Source: Afifellaceae bacterium (GTDB taxonomy: Bacteria; Pseudomonadota; Alphaproteobacteria; Rhizobiales; Afifellaceae). Taken from it: 64,000 bases of DNA. Where the stretch lies: positions 1-64,000 of the forward strand of contig JANQRH010000022.1 of the NCBI GenBank assembly GCA_028284625.1, given 5' to 3'. Positions within the stretch are counted from its first letter, which is position 1. Every line of letters starts with the position of its first letter. The translations under genes and the position numbers were made by a program. The notes beneath the pieces are model-generated. The model did not search any database and was not told the DNA's origin. It saw only the letters and a program-made list of their open reading frames with translations. This document shows, piece after piece, positions 35,400-43,703 of this stretch.

Positions 35400-36008
35400 T
35401 GCGTCAGGCGCCGACCTTGCACAATCGGTGTTACGAGCGGTCGCCGCCGCTCAAGGTCTAAATGCATCATTCGGATTCCGTTGTGTCCTCTCTAAGGAAA
35501 AGTGAAACAAGACCATCGTTGAATGGTTGGCGCGTTGATTGCTACCTTTGGCTGGTCGCACCGCAATGCGACGGACTTGCCGACTGTGGCGATGGCGAAG
35601 TCAGCTGCAGATCAGTCTAGCCCATCGACGAGTGGCGAGGTTGCTTGACCAGTTCTCGTTCGGCAATGGCTTCGCGGGTGGACAATCCGTGCTTCAAGGC
35701 CTTCCTGTTGCCCTTCAGGGACACCTGATCCGCGAGCACCGCCGTGCATTCGGCAACGGGCCTTTCCCTTCTCGGCGGGCGATTTGGCAAGGGCTGCCAG
35801 AGCGGTTCTTGGCGCCACAGCAGCGGCTGGCAAGCATCGGCCCGGTGTTTCGAAGAGGGCCGCTCATGTCTGCTTTCTTACGCGAGCGGATTTACAACTA
35901 AGCTTACCGGACCGACAATAGAATTAGTCGCAGCTCCACAAGCAGCCGGTGAGGCGGCTGCTTGCGTCGCCCCCGAAGTCAACCGGAATGGGGACGGTCA
36001 CAACGGCC
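35400..36008. other. Gap between the VanZ-like and YdcF-like genes
   Basis: No gene supported on either strand. An 8-bp inverted repeat (AGCAGCCG/CGGCTGCT, about 35940-35962) lies just past the stop of the YdcF-like gene but lacks a T-tract, so it is a weak terminator candidate. Confidence 0.35.
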
Positions 36009-36785
36009 TCAAATCCAGCCGCGCTGCCGATAAACGGCGAAGCCAAGGCGCTCCTTTAGCGCCTTCGTTGTACGCGCCAACGCTTCGACATCAGGCAACA
36101 GGTCCAAAGGCGACTCATAGAGGGGGCCGCCCACCTGGACATCAGTGGAAAAAGGCACAACGCCAAGCCCCGCCTTCCCAAAACTCGCCAATGCACGCGG
36201 CATATGTGCGGCGGAGGTGACAAGCAAGCCTGACTGCCAGCCCCGCTCAGTAAACACGGCTGCGGTGTTAACCGCGTTTTCGTGCGTGTTGCGGCTTTCT
36301 GTTTCGAGCACGATAGCGGATGTTGGGACGCCAAGCTCACTTAGAAGATCCCCGATCAACTCAGCTTCAGATGACGCGCCAATCTGCCACGGCAAGTCGC
36401 CGCCACTGACCACAATCCGAGGCGCCCGTCCTGCACGATAAAGCCTCAGCGCTCCCACAATACGGTCGGCGGAATCGTTCAGTTCGGTGTAAGCGCGTGG
36501 AGGTAACGGTTGATCCAAGATCCCACCAAGCAGGATGATGGCGTCAGCCCTTGGAGCGCTTTCCGCCAGGACGGCTGGATGTTGTGCCTCGAGACCGGAA
36601 AGGACCCAATTGGCAAAGTAAGGCGTGGAAGCCGTCCAAAGAAGGAGAAGTGTCGTTGACTGGATGGCAACGGCTGTCCGTCGAAGCCGCGTAATCGTGA
36701 GGGCAAGCGAAACGGCCGTTAGCAGTAACGCGGCGCCGAGCGGGTAGACAAAGAGCGGCAGAAGCTTGCTTAGAAAGAGGCTCAG
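36009..36785 (-). CDS. YdcF/SanA-like DUF218 membrane protein
   Basis: About 258 residues read from 36785. Two N-terminal TM segments (LLPLFVYPLGAALLLTAVSL and TTLLLLWTASTPYFANWVL) are followed by the DUF218 fold: APRADAIILLGGILDQPLPP, PRIVVSGGD, TESRNTHENA and LLVTSAAHMPRA. ElyC/SanA/YdcF members act in envelope polysaccharide or peptidoglycan metabolism. The start is odd: no ATG/GTG/TTG precedes the TM region after the in-frame stop. The only candidate with a ribosome site is CTG at 36785 behind AGGAGG; otherwise translation from TTG at 36518 would lose both TM helices. A lost start or an upstream indel is possible. Confidence 0.7.
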   Translation of the reverse strand: MSLFLSKLLPLFVYPLGAALLLTAVSLALTITRLRRTAVAIQSTTLLLLWTASTPYFANWVLSGLEAQHPAVLAESAPRADAIILLGGILDQPLPPRAYTELNDSADRIVGALRLYRAGRAPRIVVSGGDLPWQIGASSEAELIGDLLSELGVPTSAIVLETESRNTHENAVNTAAVFTERGWQSGLLVTSAAHMPRALASFGKAGLGVVPFSTDVQVGGPLYESPLDLLPDVEALARTTKALKERLGFAVYRQRGWI

Positions 36786-36905
36786 CGCGTGCTCCTCCTA
36801 GCAAAGAGCTTGTCATCCGGGGGCATTCTATCCGGTTTCGTGGTCTCCAAAAAGATAACATGTGGAGTTCCTCCGGTTTCGTGGACAGTTACGGGCTTGC
36901 GGACT

Positions 36906-37319
36906 CTAGCCGTTCACGCCTGTAGAGGTCGGCTCGAAGACGTACTCTTCACCATTCTCGACAGAGCGTAACGGAAGTGAGAGGCACTCTGTCTAACCAT
37001 CACCATCTCTATACGGACCGTGATCCTCCAAGTCGTCGCGTTGAATAAGCCTGCCGGAGGCGACCGGTGCCATCGCCTTTTCGGCGACTCCGCCGTTCTT
37101 GAAGCAGATGAAGCCTGCGGCGGCATCCTCCACATCAGCAACGAACCGCGTGTTTGCTAGAGGTGTCTTATCCCGCCCGTAGACCCAATCCCCGGACTTC
37201 GTCAGCTTGACGATTGCCGGGTTGCGGTCATCCTGATGCTGCGATCCTGCCGCAGCAAAAGCGTCGGCAATATTTCTGCTTGTCTGCATGTCTTTGGTGC
37301 TTTTTCCTTGCTTGCTCAT
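36906..37319 (-). pseudogene. Phage/island hypothetical protein with internal stop
   Basis: From ATG 37319 the protein has VKLTKSGDWVYGRDKTPLAN, then GFICFKNGGVAEKAMAPVAS, a pattern I associate with a phage/island hypothetical family in which a single-strand-binding-like core is repeated. The frame stops with TAG at 36993-36995 but continues without a break in the same frame: TECLSLPLRSVENGEEYVF, then EPTSTGVNG and a stop at 36906. The stop sits where a Trp (TGG) would be natural, so one G-to-A change explains it. Part of the decaying right-end module. Confidence 0.5.
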
Positions 37320-37334
37320 CTTTTGTTCCTATAG

Positions 37335-37623
37335 TTATTCAGCATGTCGGGTATTGATTTGTGGCACTAGGCACCAAGGTGGGCCTCGTACACTGGCGAT
37401 TGGCTGGGCGCCCATGCCGAGCCTCGACTCCGAAAGCAGTTCTCGAAGCGCTGTGGCACCTTCGACCGGCCTCCCGTCGCATCGACCGGAAAGGCCGAAG
37501 AGGTTGTTGGCGCTTTCCTCCCTGAAAGGGTGCCCTGTCTGAACTGAGATGGCCGTAGGCTGTCGAACCGCCGCCAATCGCGATTCGCTTTCCTTCAGTC
37601 CAATCCGGAATATCAGGAGCCAT
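37335..37623 (-). pseudogene. Small island hypothetical, probable frameshift
   Basis: An ATG at 37623 overlaps the stop of the AlpA-like frame and opens MAPDIPDWTEGKRIAIGGGS. Good coding character then moves to the next frame (HPFREESANNLFGLSGRCDG, then VEGATALRELLSESRLGMGA), ending at 37335. No family recognised. Its tight overlap with the AlpA-like gene suggests one operon. Confidence 0.35.
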
Positions 37624-37884
37624 TGATCGACTCCTTGATCGGACAGGCTGCCCCGACGGCCCGCCGGCGCCGAGCGACCAACCATGCACGGATTTCGCTG
37701 CTGACCGCGCCTACCCGGCCGGGGCTCAGCCTCACGTAAGGAGGGAATCGACCGGCTCTTTGTTCCCGCCAGATCGTCGACCGTGACAGGCCGGTGATCT
37801 CTTCAACTTGTTTTGGGGGAAGTATCTTTTCTTCCCAACTATCTGCATTATTGATGGCAATACATTTTTTTCAGGTGTCGCCAT
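37613..37884 (-). pseudogene. AlpA-like excisionase/regulator, frameshift at an A-run
   Basis: The frame NADSWEEKILPPKQVEEITG, then LSRSTIWREQRAGRFPPYVR and RAWLVARRRR, is a clear AlpA-type helix-turn-helix (MerR-like) of the kind that acts as excisionase or integrase activator in P4-like islands. Its only good start, ATG 37884 (MATPEK), is in a different frame and the switch falls at a run of seven A (37865-37871 on the plus strand as T7). A one-base slip there would restore a ~90-residue protein. Either the gene is broken, a sequencing error exists, or slippage is used. Confidence 0.6.
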
Positions 37885-37928
37885 AGTAAATCGGCCCGTA
37901 TCAGCACGAAAGTTCAAATAGTATTTTT

Positions 37929-38682
37929 TTATCTTACGATTTGAACCGCCGACTGGATGTAGGCTTCACCGTAGTCCCGGGTCGTTCGCTTCAACTCCCT
38001 GGCCAAGCGCCTGAGTGTTGAAACGGAGGGTAAATTCGAATCGGTTTCGTCCGAGCTGAAGGGCTCGACGGCTGCCGCTATGAACCCGATCAATCCGACG
38101 TGGTGGTCAGCGCTGCCAATGCCAATATCTGCGATCGGCACGTTTCGAAACCGGCTCCATACCAGGAGGAGCTGCGCCGCGAACTTCTCCCTGAGAAGCG
38201 CCGGGGTTATATGGAACAATTTGGGGGGCCAATTATAGCCACGCGACGGCGCTTGCGTCGAGGTCATCTGCGAACGCTTCAAAAACCTTGACGGCGGCCT
38301 CGCTTCTTTGCCGAGCGACAAAGGCATAGTCGCCAATTCCGGGCCGTCTCGCCCCAGAACGCGCACCTGACGCAAAGGTGGACAAGTCGCAAAGTTCTTT
38401 CGGATAGCGCTCGTCAGCCATCTGGCGAACGACATCAACAGCTCTGCGCAACGCCCTCGCCTTGATCTTACTGTCGGTCTTTACCTCCGATGGCCGCGGC
38501 CTTGATCCGGCACTTCGCTCATGAAGCGCTTGCTGAAGTTCTGTTCGAGCGTGGAGGACCTGCTGGACAGCTGCATCGGCGTCTTCGGATGACGGTGGCG
38601 AAGCCAATCCCGCAAGCAGCGACTCGCGGACGTGGCGCCGCCAGTCAGTTGGCGCCATCGAAGTGCAATTTCTATCGCGCAT
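37929..38682 (-). pseudogene. Island hypothetical protein, probable frameshift
   Basis: The first frame, from 38682 (or ATG 38658, MAPTDWRRHVRESL), gives a helical protein with VQQVLHARTELQQALHERSA and SEAAVKVFEAFADDLDASA, stopping at 38233. Coding character then continues in another frame (PALLREKFAAQLLLVWSRFR, then STLRRLARELKRTTRDYG) to a stop at 37929. No family recognised. It lies 10 bp inside the right arm-type sites. A single frameshift near 38240 would join both parts. Confidence 0.4.
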
Positions 38683-38692
38683 CCTTTCGCGT

Positions 38693-38711
38693 TGTGACCT
38701 ATATGTGACCT
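38693..38711 (+). promoter_or_regulatory. Paired TGTGACCT arm-type sites, right end
   Basis: Two direct copies of TGTGACCT start at 38693 and 38704, 11 bp apart, 48 bp inside the right att repeat. Their orientation and spacing are the same as the pair at 4569-4587. Presumed integrase arm sites. Confidence 0.6.
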
Positions 38712-38758
38712 CGTCAGCGCCAGTTTGTGCGCCAAACGATCTAAATCATTGATTTTAT

Positions 38759-38807
38759 TGGCGCGCCGGAGAGGATTCGAACCCCTGACCCCCAGATTCG
38801 TAGTCTG
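38759..38807 (-). repeat. Right attachment-site repeat (within tRNA-Arg)
   Basis: The 49-bp partner of 4405-4453, with one mismatch (in the GACC[A/C]CCAG part). It begins three bases beyond the tRNA 3' end and runs into the anticodon stem. Here it is part of the complete tRNA gene. Confidence 0.9.
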
Positions 38808-38835
38808 GTGCTCTATCCAGCTGAGCTACCGGCGC
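38762..38835 (-). tRNA. tRNA-Arg(ACG)
   Basis: On the minus strand the gene folds as a normal cloverleaf: acceptor GCGCCGG/CCGGCGC, D arm GCTC...GAGC, anticodon stem CCAGA/TCTGG around loop CTACGAA (anticodon ACG), and T arm with GGTTCGAATCC. The 74 bases exclude CCA. Its 3' half is the integration site of the island to the left. Confidence 0.95.
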
Positions 38836-39008
38836 TTGAGAGGCCGCGGGCGGTCAACGCGTGCGGCCGAGCACACCTAATCGCTCACCCGCTGGTTTGC
38901 AAGGCGATGTCCGGCTCATGGCTAAGGAGAGGCGGACATCGTGAAGTCTGGCCGGCGGAGGAGGCGTGCCGTCTCCATCTGCCGTCGCTCCCAGCTGAAA
39001 GCTGCTTC

Positions 39009-40535
39009 TCAGCTCCCCCTGGCCTGGCGGCGTGAATCGAGCACGACCGGCCGGTCCGGCAGGGTCACCTCAAAGACAGCGCCAGCGCCGGAGCGGTCGA
39101 CGAGGCGAATCGCGCCGCCATGGGCGCGGGTGATCTCCGCGGCAATCGCCAGCCCGAGCCCGGTGCCGCCTGAGCGCACGGAGCCGTGGAACGGCAAAAA
39201 CAGGTTGTCGCGCGCGCGTTCCGGGACGCCCGGCCCGGTATCGCAGACGCGAAACGCCGTCACGCTTCCAGAGCGCTCGCCCTCCACCCAGATGCGCCGG
39301 ATGACCGCCGGATCCTGGCTGTCGCTGACGGCCTCAAGCGCGTTGCGGCAGAGATTCATCAAGACGCGGAAGAGCTGCTCGGCATCCGCGTCGACCTCAA
39401 CATCGCTCGCCACACGGTTCTCCCAGTGCACGCTTTCATGGCCGGGGAGCGCCAGAACGTCAGCCACGTCGTCGACCAGCCTTGAGAGCGACAGGAGCTG
39501 CCGGCGCGGCGCCTCCTCGCTCGCCTGACCGTAAGCCAGCACGGAGCGCGTGTAGCCAATGGCCCGGTCGATGGAGCTGATCACCTTGGGCGCAAAGCGC
39601 TTCACCAGCGGATCCTCCGCCGATCCCATGCGGTCGGAGAAAAGTTGCGCGGAGGCGAGGATATTACGCAGATCGTGGTTGATCTTGGAAACCGCCAGAC
39701 CGAGGTCGGCGAGATGTCGGCGCTGGGCAAGCATGTCGCGGAGCGTCTTCTCCATATCGGCTAGCCGCTCTTCGGCGACGCCGATCTCGTCGCGCCGCCC
39801 GCTCGGCTCAATCAACGTGGAGGCGTTCTCCGGCGCATTGGAGAACGCCACGATGCTGCTTGAGAGCCGCTGGATGGGGCGCACGAGCTGAAACCGGATC
39901 GCGGCGTAAACGAGCATGGCGGTGATGAGCGAAATCACCAGCGACAGGATCAGGATGTTGCGTGAGTAAGTCAGAAGGGCTGCGCGCAGGCTCGCTTCGC
40001 GCACGACGATCTCAAAGCCGTCGCTGCCCGCAGGCGGCGAACCACGTACCATGATCAGGCGGTCGCCGGTGCTGAACAAAGCCTGAAACGCGGCGCGAAC
40101 GCTTTCCAGCGGGCGCAGCTCCGTCAAATCGTGGCGCGCGGCGACATCCTTGGGCATGCCGTCGAGCGCAACGAACCAGCGCTGGCCTTCGTTGCGGATG
40201 GCGATCGCCACCACGTCGATCGTTTCCAGCATCCGCATTTCAAGGCCGCTTGGAAGCGACGCCTCCGGCGCAGCACTGGCAGCCATCGTCACCAGGGCGG
40301 CTGTATCCAATTTCTCGCGCAGCCAGACGTTCCGGAAATTGGCGACGGAGGGGATGTAGATCAGCACCTCCGCGATCATCACGAAGACGAGCGTGAGGAA
40401 CAGGAGCTTGTTGGACAGGCTCCAAGGCATGAAGCGACGGCGCGCGGCCGGACGGGGATCGTCCCCACCGGAGACCGGAGGCGGCACGGCCTTCTCGTTC
40501 ATGTCGGCTCCGTCAGTCGCGGGCGAACCGGTCAT
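39009..40535 (-). CDS. Membrane sensor histidine kinase
   Basis: A 508-residue kinase. TM1 is near residues 43-62 (LLFLTLVFVMIAEVLIYIPS), then a periplasmic sensor of ~130 residues, TM2 (ILILSLVISLITAMLVYAAI), a HAMP segment (QLVRPIQRLSSSIVAFSNAP), H-box VSKINHDLRNILAS and catalytic domain with NLCRNALEAV (N), DTGPGVP (G1) and GGTGLGLAIA (G2). No response regulator is adjacent, so it is an orphan kinase in this view. It lies just outside the island, downstream of tRNA-Arg. Confidence 0.9.
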   Translation of the reverse strand: MTGSPATDGADMNEKAVPPPVSGGDDPRPAARRRFMPWSLSNKLLFLTLVFVMIAEVLIYIPSVANFRNVWLREKLDTAALVTMAASAAPEASLPSGLEMRMLETIDVVAIAIRNEGQRWFVALDGMPKDVAARHDLTELRPLESVRAAFQALFSTGDRLIMVRGSPPAGSDGFEIVVREASLRAALLTYSRNILILSLVISLITAMLVYAAIRFQLVRPIQRLSSSIVAFSNAPENASTLIEPSGRRDEIGVAEERLADMEKTLRDMLAQRRHLADLGLAVSKINHDLRNILASAQLFSDRMGSAEDPLVKRFAPKVISSIDRAIGYTRSVLAYGQASEEAPRRQLLSLSRLVDDVADVLALPGHESVHWENRVASDVEVDADAEQLFRVLMNLCRNALEAVSDSQDPAVIRRIWVEGERSGSVTAFRVCDTGPGVPERARDNLFLPFHGSVRSGGTGLGLAIAAEITRAHGGAIRLVDRSGAGAVFEVTLPDRPVVLDSRRQARGS

Positions 40536-40617
40536 TGGGGCATTTTACCTCGCCGCGCAGGCCTGAGGCCAGGGCGGCCAGTCAAGCCCCAACTCTCCAG
40601 AACCATGAGTCTTTGCC

Positions 40618-40666
40618 GGAGCATGATCTTATCCGAGAACCGGTTCCCACTTTTCGCGATCATGCT
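40618..40666. repeat. Palindromic intergenic repeat, copy 1
   Basis: GGAGCATGATC ... GATCATGCT with the inner motif CCGGTTCCCACTTTTCGC. One of a family of ~50-bp palindromes in this window, all outside the island. It lies between the histidine kinase and the oxidoreductase gene and touches the end of the latter. Confidence 0.85.
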
Positions 40667-42095
40667 ACCCAAGCTTCCGCATAAAGCCGATGACGCGCCG
40701 CACCCAAGGTGAATCGAGCTTTGGCGCGTAAAAGGCGATTGCGGCGCGGCGCGCGGCTTCTGAGCGCGTTGGATAGGGCAAGACCGTCTTGATGAGGCTC
40801 TTGACCGACAACCCCTCAGCGACCGCCATGGCGTAGGGCGCAATCAACTCACCGGCGTCGCGGGCCAGAACGTCGGCGCCGACGATCTTGCCGCTCTTGG
40901 TGGCCAGCACCTTGACCAGCCCCTCGGTCTCACGCTCGGCCTGCGCGCGGTCGTTTTCCGCGAACGGCCAGCGCAGCACCTGGACATTCTTGTAACGTTT
41001 GAACGCCTGCTCTTCGGTCAGCCCCACATGGGCCAGTTCCGGATCGGTGTAGGTCACCCATGGAAGAAGATGCGGGCTCACGCGACCGCCGAAGCGAAAC
41101 AGAATGGAGCGCACCACCAGCCCGCCATGATAGCCGGCCCAATGGGTGAATTGCGGGCCGCCGGCGACGTCGCCGATGGCGTAGACGCGACGGTTGCGCG
41201 TCCTCAGTTTGGAATTGACCTTGATGCCCGACGCATCGAAGGCGACGCCGGCCTCTTTCAGACCGAGATCGGCGATTGCGGGGCTGCGGCCGGCAGCGAC
41301 CAGGAGATGCGTGCCGTCAAGCTGCAGCGGTTCGTCCTCGTCATTGTCCAAGACCACGCGCACGCCGGTGCGGCCACGGCGCACAACGCGGACGATACGG
41401 ACGCCCTCGCGGAGATCGATGCCTTCGGTGCGAAGCCGCTCCAAAAGGAGCGCGGCGAGTTCCGGATCGTCCTTGGAAAGCGGTTTCATCGCCTCAAGAA
41501 CCGTCACCTCGGAGCCGAGCCGATGAAACGCCTGCGCCATTTCCAGCCCGATCGGGCCTGCGCCAATAATGATGAGGCGGTTCGGCCGCCGCTTCAGCTC
41601 AAAGATTGTCTCGTTCGTCAGATAGGGAACCGATTCCAAATTCGGGATCGGCGGCTTTGCTGGGCGTGTGCCGGTGGCGATCACGAAACGGCGGGCGCGG
41701 ATCAGCTTCTCGCCAACGGCGACGGTGCGGCGATCGGTGAAGCGTGCCGTCCCGGCCAACACGGTGACGCCAAGTCCAGTGAAGCGCTCCACCGAGTCGT
41801 TTGGCGCAATTGCGTCGATCACGCCGTGCACATGCTGCATCACGGCGGGGAAGTTGACCTGCGGCTCCAGCGGCTTGATGCCAAAGCGATCCGCCTCGCG
41901 GATAAGCTCAGCGCGGCGTGAGGCGGCGATGAGCGCCTTGGAGGGGACGCAGCCCGTGTTGAGGCAGTCGCCGCCCATCTTGTCCTTCTCGACAAGCACG
42001 ACCGACACGCCGAAGGCGGCGGCGGCAGCCGCAACGGTCAGGCCCGCGGAGCCTGCGCCAATGACGCATATGTCGGGTGTCAGAACGTCACTCAT
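40665..42095 (-). CDS. FAD-dependent pyridine nucleotide-disulfide oxidoreductase (MerA-like)
   Basis: A 476-residue class I flavin disulfide reductase. FAD site: DICVIGAGSAGLTVAAAAAA. Redox cysteines: GGDCLNTGCVPSKALI. NAD(P) site: LIIIGAGPIGLEMAQAF. FAD/lid: YAIGDVAGGPQFTHWAGY. The usual C-terminal HPT..E is replaced by LPYPTRSEAARRA, as in mercuric-reductase-like and RclA-like branches; no N-terminal metal-binding domain is present. It is seven bases downstream of the TVP38-like membrane protein gene, a frequent pairing in proteobacteria. The physiological substrate is unknown. Confidence 0.88.
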   Translation of the reverse strand: MSDVLTPDICVIGAGSAGLTVAAAAAAFGVSVVLVEKDKMGGDCLNTGCVPSKALIAASRRAELIREADRFGIKPLEPQVNFPAVMQHVHGVIDAIAPNDSVERFTGLGVTVLAGTARFTDRRTVAVGEKLIRARRFVIATGTRPAKPPIPNLESVPYLTNETIFELKRRPNRLIIIGAGPIGLEMAQAFHRLGSEVTVLEAMKPLSKDDPELAALLLERLRTEGIDLREGVRIVRVVRRGRTGVRVVLDNDEDEPLQLDGTHLLVAAGRSPAIADLGLKEAGVAFDASGIKVNSKLRTRNRRVYAIGDVAGGPQFTHWAGYHGGLVVRSILFRFGGRVSPHLLPWVTYTDPELAHVGLTEEQAFKRYKNVQVLRWPFAENDRAQAERETEGLVKVLATKSGKIVGADVLARDAGELIAPYAMAVAEGLSVKSLIKTVLPYPTRSEAARRAAIAFYAPKLDSPWVRRVIGFMRKLG

Positions 42096-42102
42096 GTTCC
42101 GA

Positions 42103-42864
42103 TCAGCTCGGTATCTCGCGCTCCGTTTCCTTGCCGCGCCGCATCTTTCGCACCGCGACGGGAACCAACGCCATCACACCGAGCAATGCAAAGCCCAAAA
42201 AGAGCTCCAGGGAGGCAGGCGAGCCCTCGCTTTCAAGCGCGCTTCCCAGTCCCTGCCCGAAGTAGGAATAGACAAAGGTCCCCGGCACGATCCCGATCGC
42301 AGTGGCGGCAACATAGGGAAGAACCCGCATGCCGAACAGCGCTGCAGCGAGATTGACCAGCCAGAACGGGAAGAGGGGCACAAGACGCAAGAACAGAAGG
42401 TAGCTGAAGCCCTCCTCCCGAAAGCCCTGACGCAGCCGCTGCACGCGCGCGCCTGCCTTCTCGGTCAGAAGGTCGCCAAGCGACGTGCGCGCTATGAGAA
42501 AGATGAGCGTTGCCCCACAGGTCGCCGCGACGACGGCGAGGCATGTGCCTGCGAGCGCCCCGAACATGAACCCGCCGGCGATGGTCAAGAAGCTGGCGCC
42601 GGGGAACGACAATGCGACAGCCAAGGCGTAGGCCAGGAGATAGACAAGCGAGGCGAGAGCCGGGTTTTCGGCCACAAATCCGCCGAGGCTGACCTTGTAC
42701 TGCCTGAGCGCCGACAAGGAGAAATATTCGTTGAGGCCAAAGGCGTAGCCGAGCCCGAGAAGCAGCACGACGACGACCAGCGGCGCCCAACGCATGAAGG
42801 CGCTCCGCCGTGCGCCGGGACGCTCGGTCCCCCCGGCGGTCTCCGTATTCCCAATGTCCTGCAT
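42103..42864 (-). CDS. TVP38/TMEM64 (DedA-like) membrane protein
   Basis: A 253-residue membrane protein with five to six TM helices. The SNARE-associated/VTT core is visible: LSFPGASFLTIAGGFMFGAL, LRLVPLFPFWLVNLAAALFG and GIVPGTFVYSYFGQGLGSAL. VTT proteins are linked to lipid movement across membranes. ATG at 42864 is chosen; an extension to 42921 has no support. It is coupled to the FAD oxidoreductase gene. Confidence 0.88.
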   Translation of the reverse strand: MQDIGNTETAGGTERPGARRSAFMRWAPLVVVVLLLGLGYAFGLNEYFSLSALRQYKVSLGGFVAENPALASLVYLLAYALAVALSFPGASFLTIAGGFMFGALAGTCLAVVAATCGATLIFLIARTSLGDLLTEKAGARVQRLRQGFREEGFSYLLFLRLVPLFPFWLVNLAAALFGMRVLPYVAATAIGIVPGTFVYSYFGQGLGSALESEGSPASLELFLGFALLGVMALVPVAVRKMRRGKETEREIPS

Positions 42865-43184
42865 CGCAGACAGCAGCCCCCATAGGTGGAGCCTCAGCCC
42901 CACCGGGCTCATACTACACAACCGGTGGCGCGTTACCCGGCATAATACGAAGTTATGAATCGATGCTGAGCCGACTTCACCGCCGCGTGCGATGGCCGTG
43001 AGAATGGCCCAAAGTCCGCCGGCTCGTTGACTTTCCGGCGGCTTTCACCCTATATCGCGCGCGGTCATCGGGGCCTCACCGAGAGGCACCGGGCCGCTAT
43101 TCCGAACATCGCGCGGCACGGGCAAAAGCCAAGCAGATCGCCTGTCCGCCGCCAGACGAGGACCGCCAGCGAGGCGGCAGGACG

Positions 43185-43319
43185 ATGAAGAGAACATTTC
43201 AGCCAAGCCGCCTGGTGCGCAAGCGTCGACACGGCTTCCGCGCCCGCATGTCGAACAAGGCTGGGCGCAAGGTGCTGGCCCGCCGCCGGGCCAGGGGACG
43301 CAAGCGCCTGTCGGCGTGA
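43185..43319 (+). CDS. rpmH: 50S ribosomal protein L34
   Basis: A 44-residue protein, [20 protein letters not shown] followed by [20 protein letters not shown] and RLSA, matching L34 throughout. It begins the rpmH-rnpA-yidC-engB-argB run. Its stop overlaps the GTG start proposed for rnpA. Confidence 0.97.
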   Translation: MKRTFQPSRLVRKRRHGFRARMSNKAGRKVLARRRARGRKRLSA

Positions 43320-43693
43320 CAGGTCGCCACTCTATGGTGGAGCGCCTGACCAAGAGGCGCGACTTCAAAGCCGCCGCGAAAGGCCAAAGGGCCGCGCGGC
43401 GCGCATTCGTTTTGGAGACGCGCAAACGCGGCGATGACGGCCCCCCGCGCTTCGGCTTCACCGTTTCCAAGCGGGTCGCGGCCAAGGCGGTGGAGCGCAA
43501 CCGCATCCGGCGGCGGCTGAAGGAGGCGGTTCGCCTCGTCGCGCCGGATCAGGCGCGCTGCGGGACCGATTATGTGCTGATCGGTCGCCGTGCGGCGTTG
43601 AATGAGCCATTTGCAGATTTGCGCGCCGCCCTACATAAGGCGATGACGAAAACGCAGCGCGGCGACGACCATCCGGTCCGGAGCGAGGCCTAG
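43316..43693 (+). CDS. rnpA: Ribonuclease P protein component
   Basis: A 125-residue protein subunit of RNase P. Motifs: [50 protein letters not shown] (the RNR signature). GTG 43316 overlaps the rpmH stop by four bases; ATG 43334 is an alternative start. Processes tRNA 5' ends together with the RNA subunit. Confidence 0.95.
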   Translation: MTGRHSMVERLTKRRDFKAAAKGQRAARRAFVLETRKRGDDGPPRFGFTVSKRVAAKAVERNRIRRRLKEAVRLVAPDQARCGTDYVLIGRRAALNEPFADLRAALHKAMTKTQRGDDHPVRSEA

Positions 43694-43703
43694 GGGCCGA
43701 TCG

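Larger units (their letters stand above)
4405..38807. mobile_element. 34.4-kb genomic island in tRNA-Arg carrying an exopolysaccharide locus
   Basis: The element is bounded by a 49-bp direct repeat (4405-4453 and 38759-38807, one mismatch) taken from the 3' part of tRNA-Arg(ACG). The right copy lies in the complete tRNA; the left copy lacks the 5' half. A tyrosine integrase pseudogene starts 154 bp inside the left repeat and AlpA-like/hypothetical genes lie near the right end. Paired TGTGACCT motifs occur inside both ends. The cargo includes a metallophosphoesterase, an orphan Flp pilin and a complete-looking polysaccharide locus. No conjugation genes are visible, so it would be an integrative element of the mobilisable or non-conjugative kind, now probably fixed. 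Confidence 0.85.
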
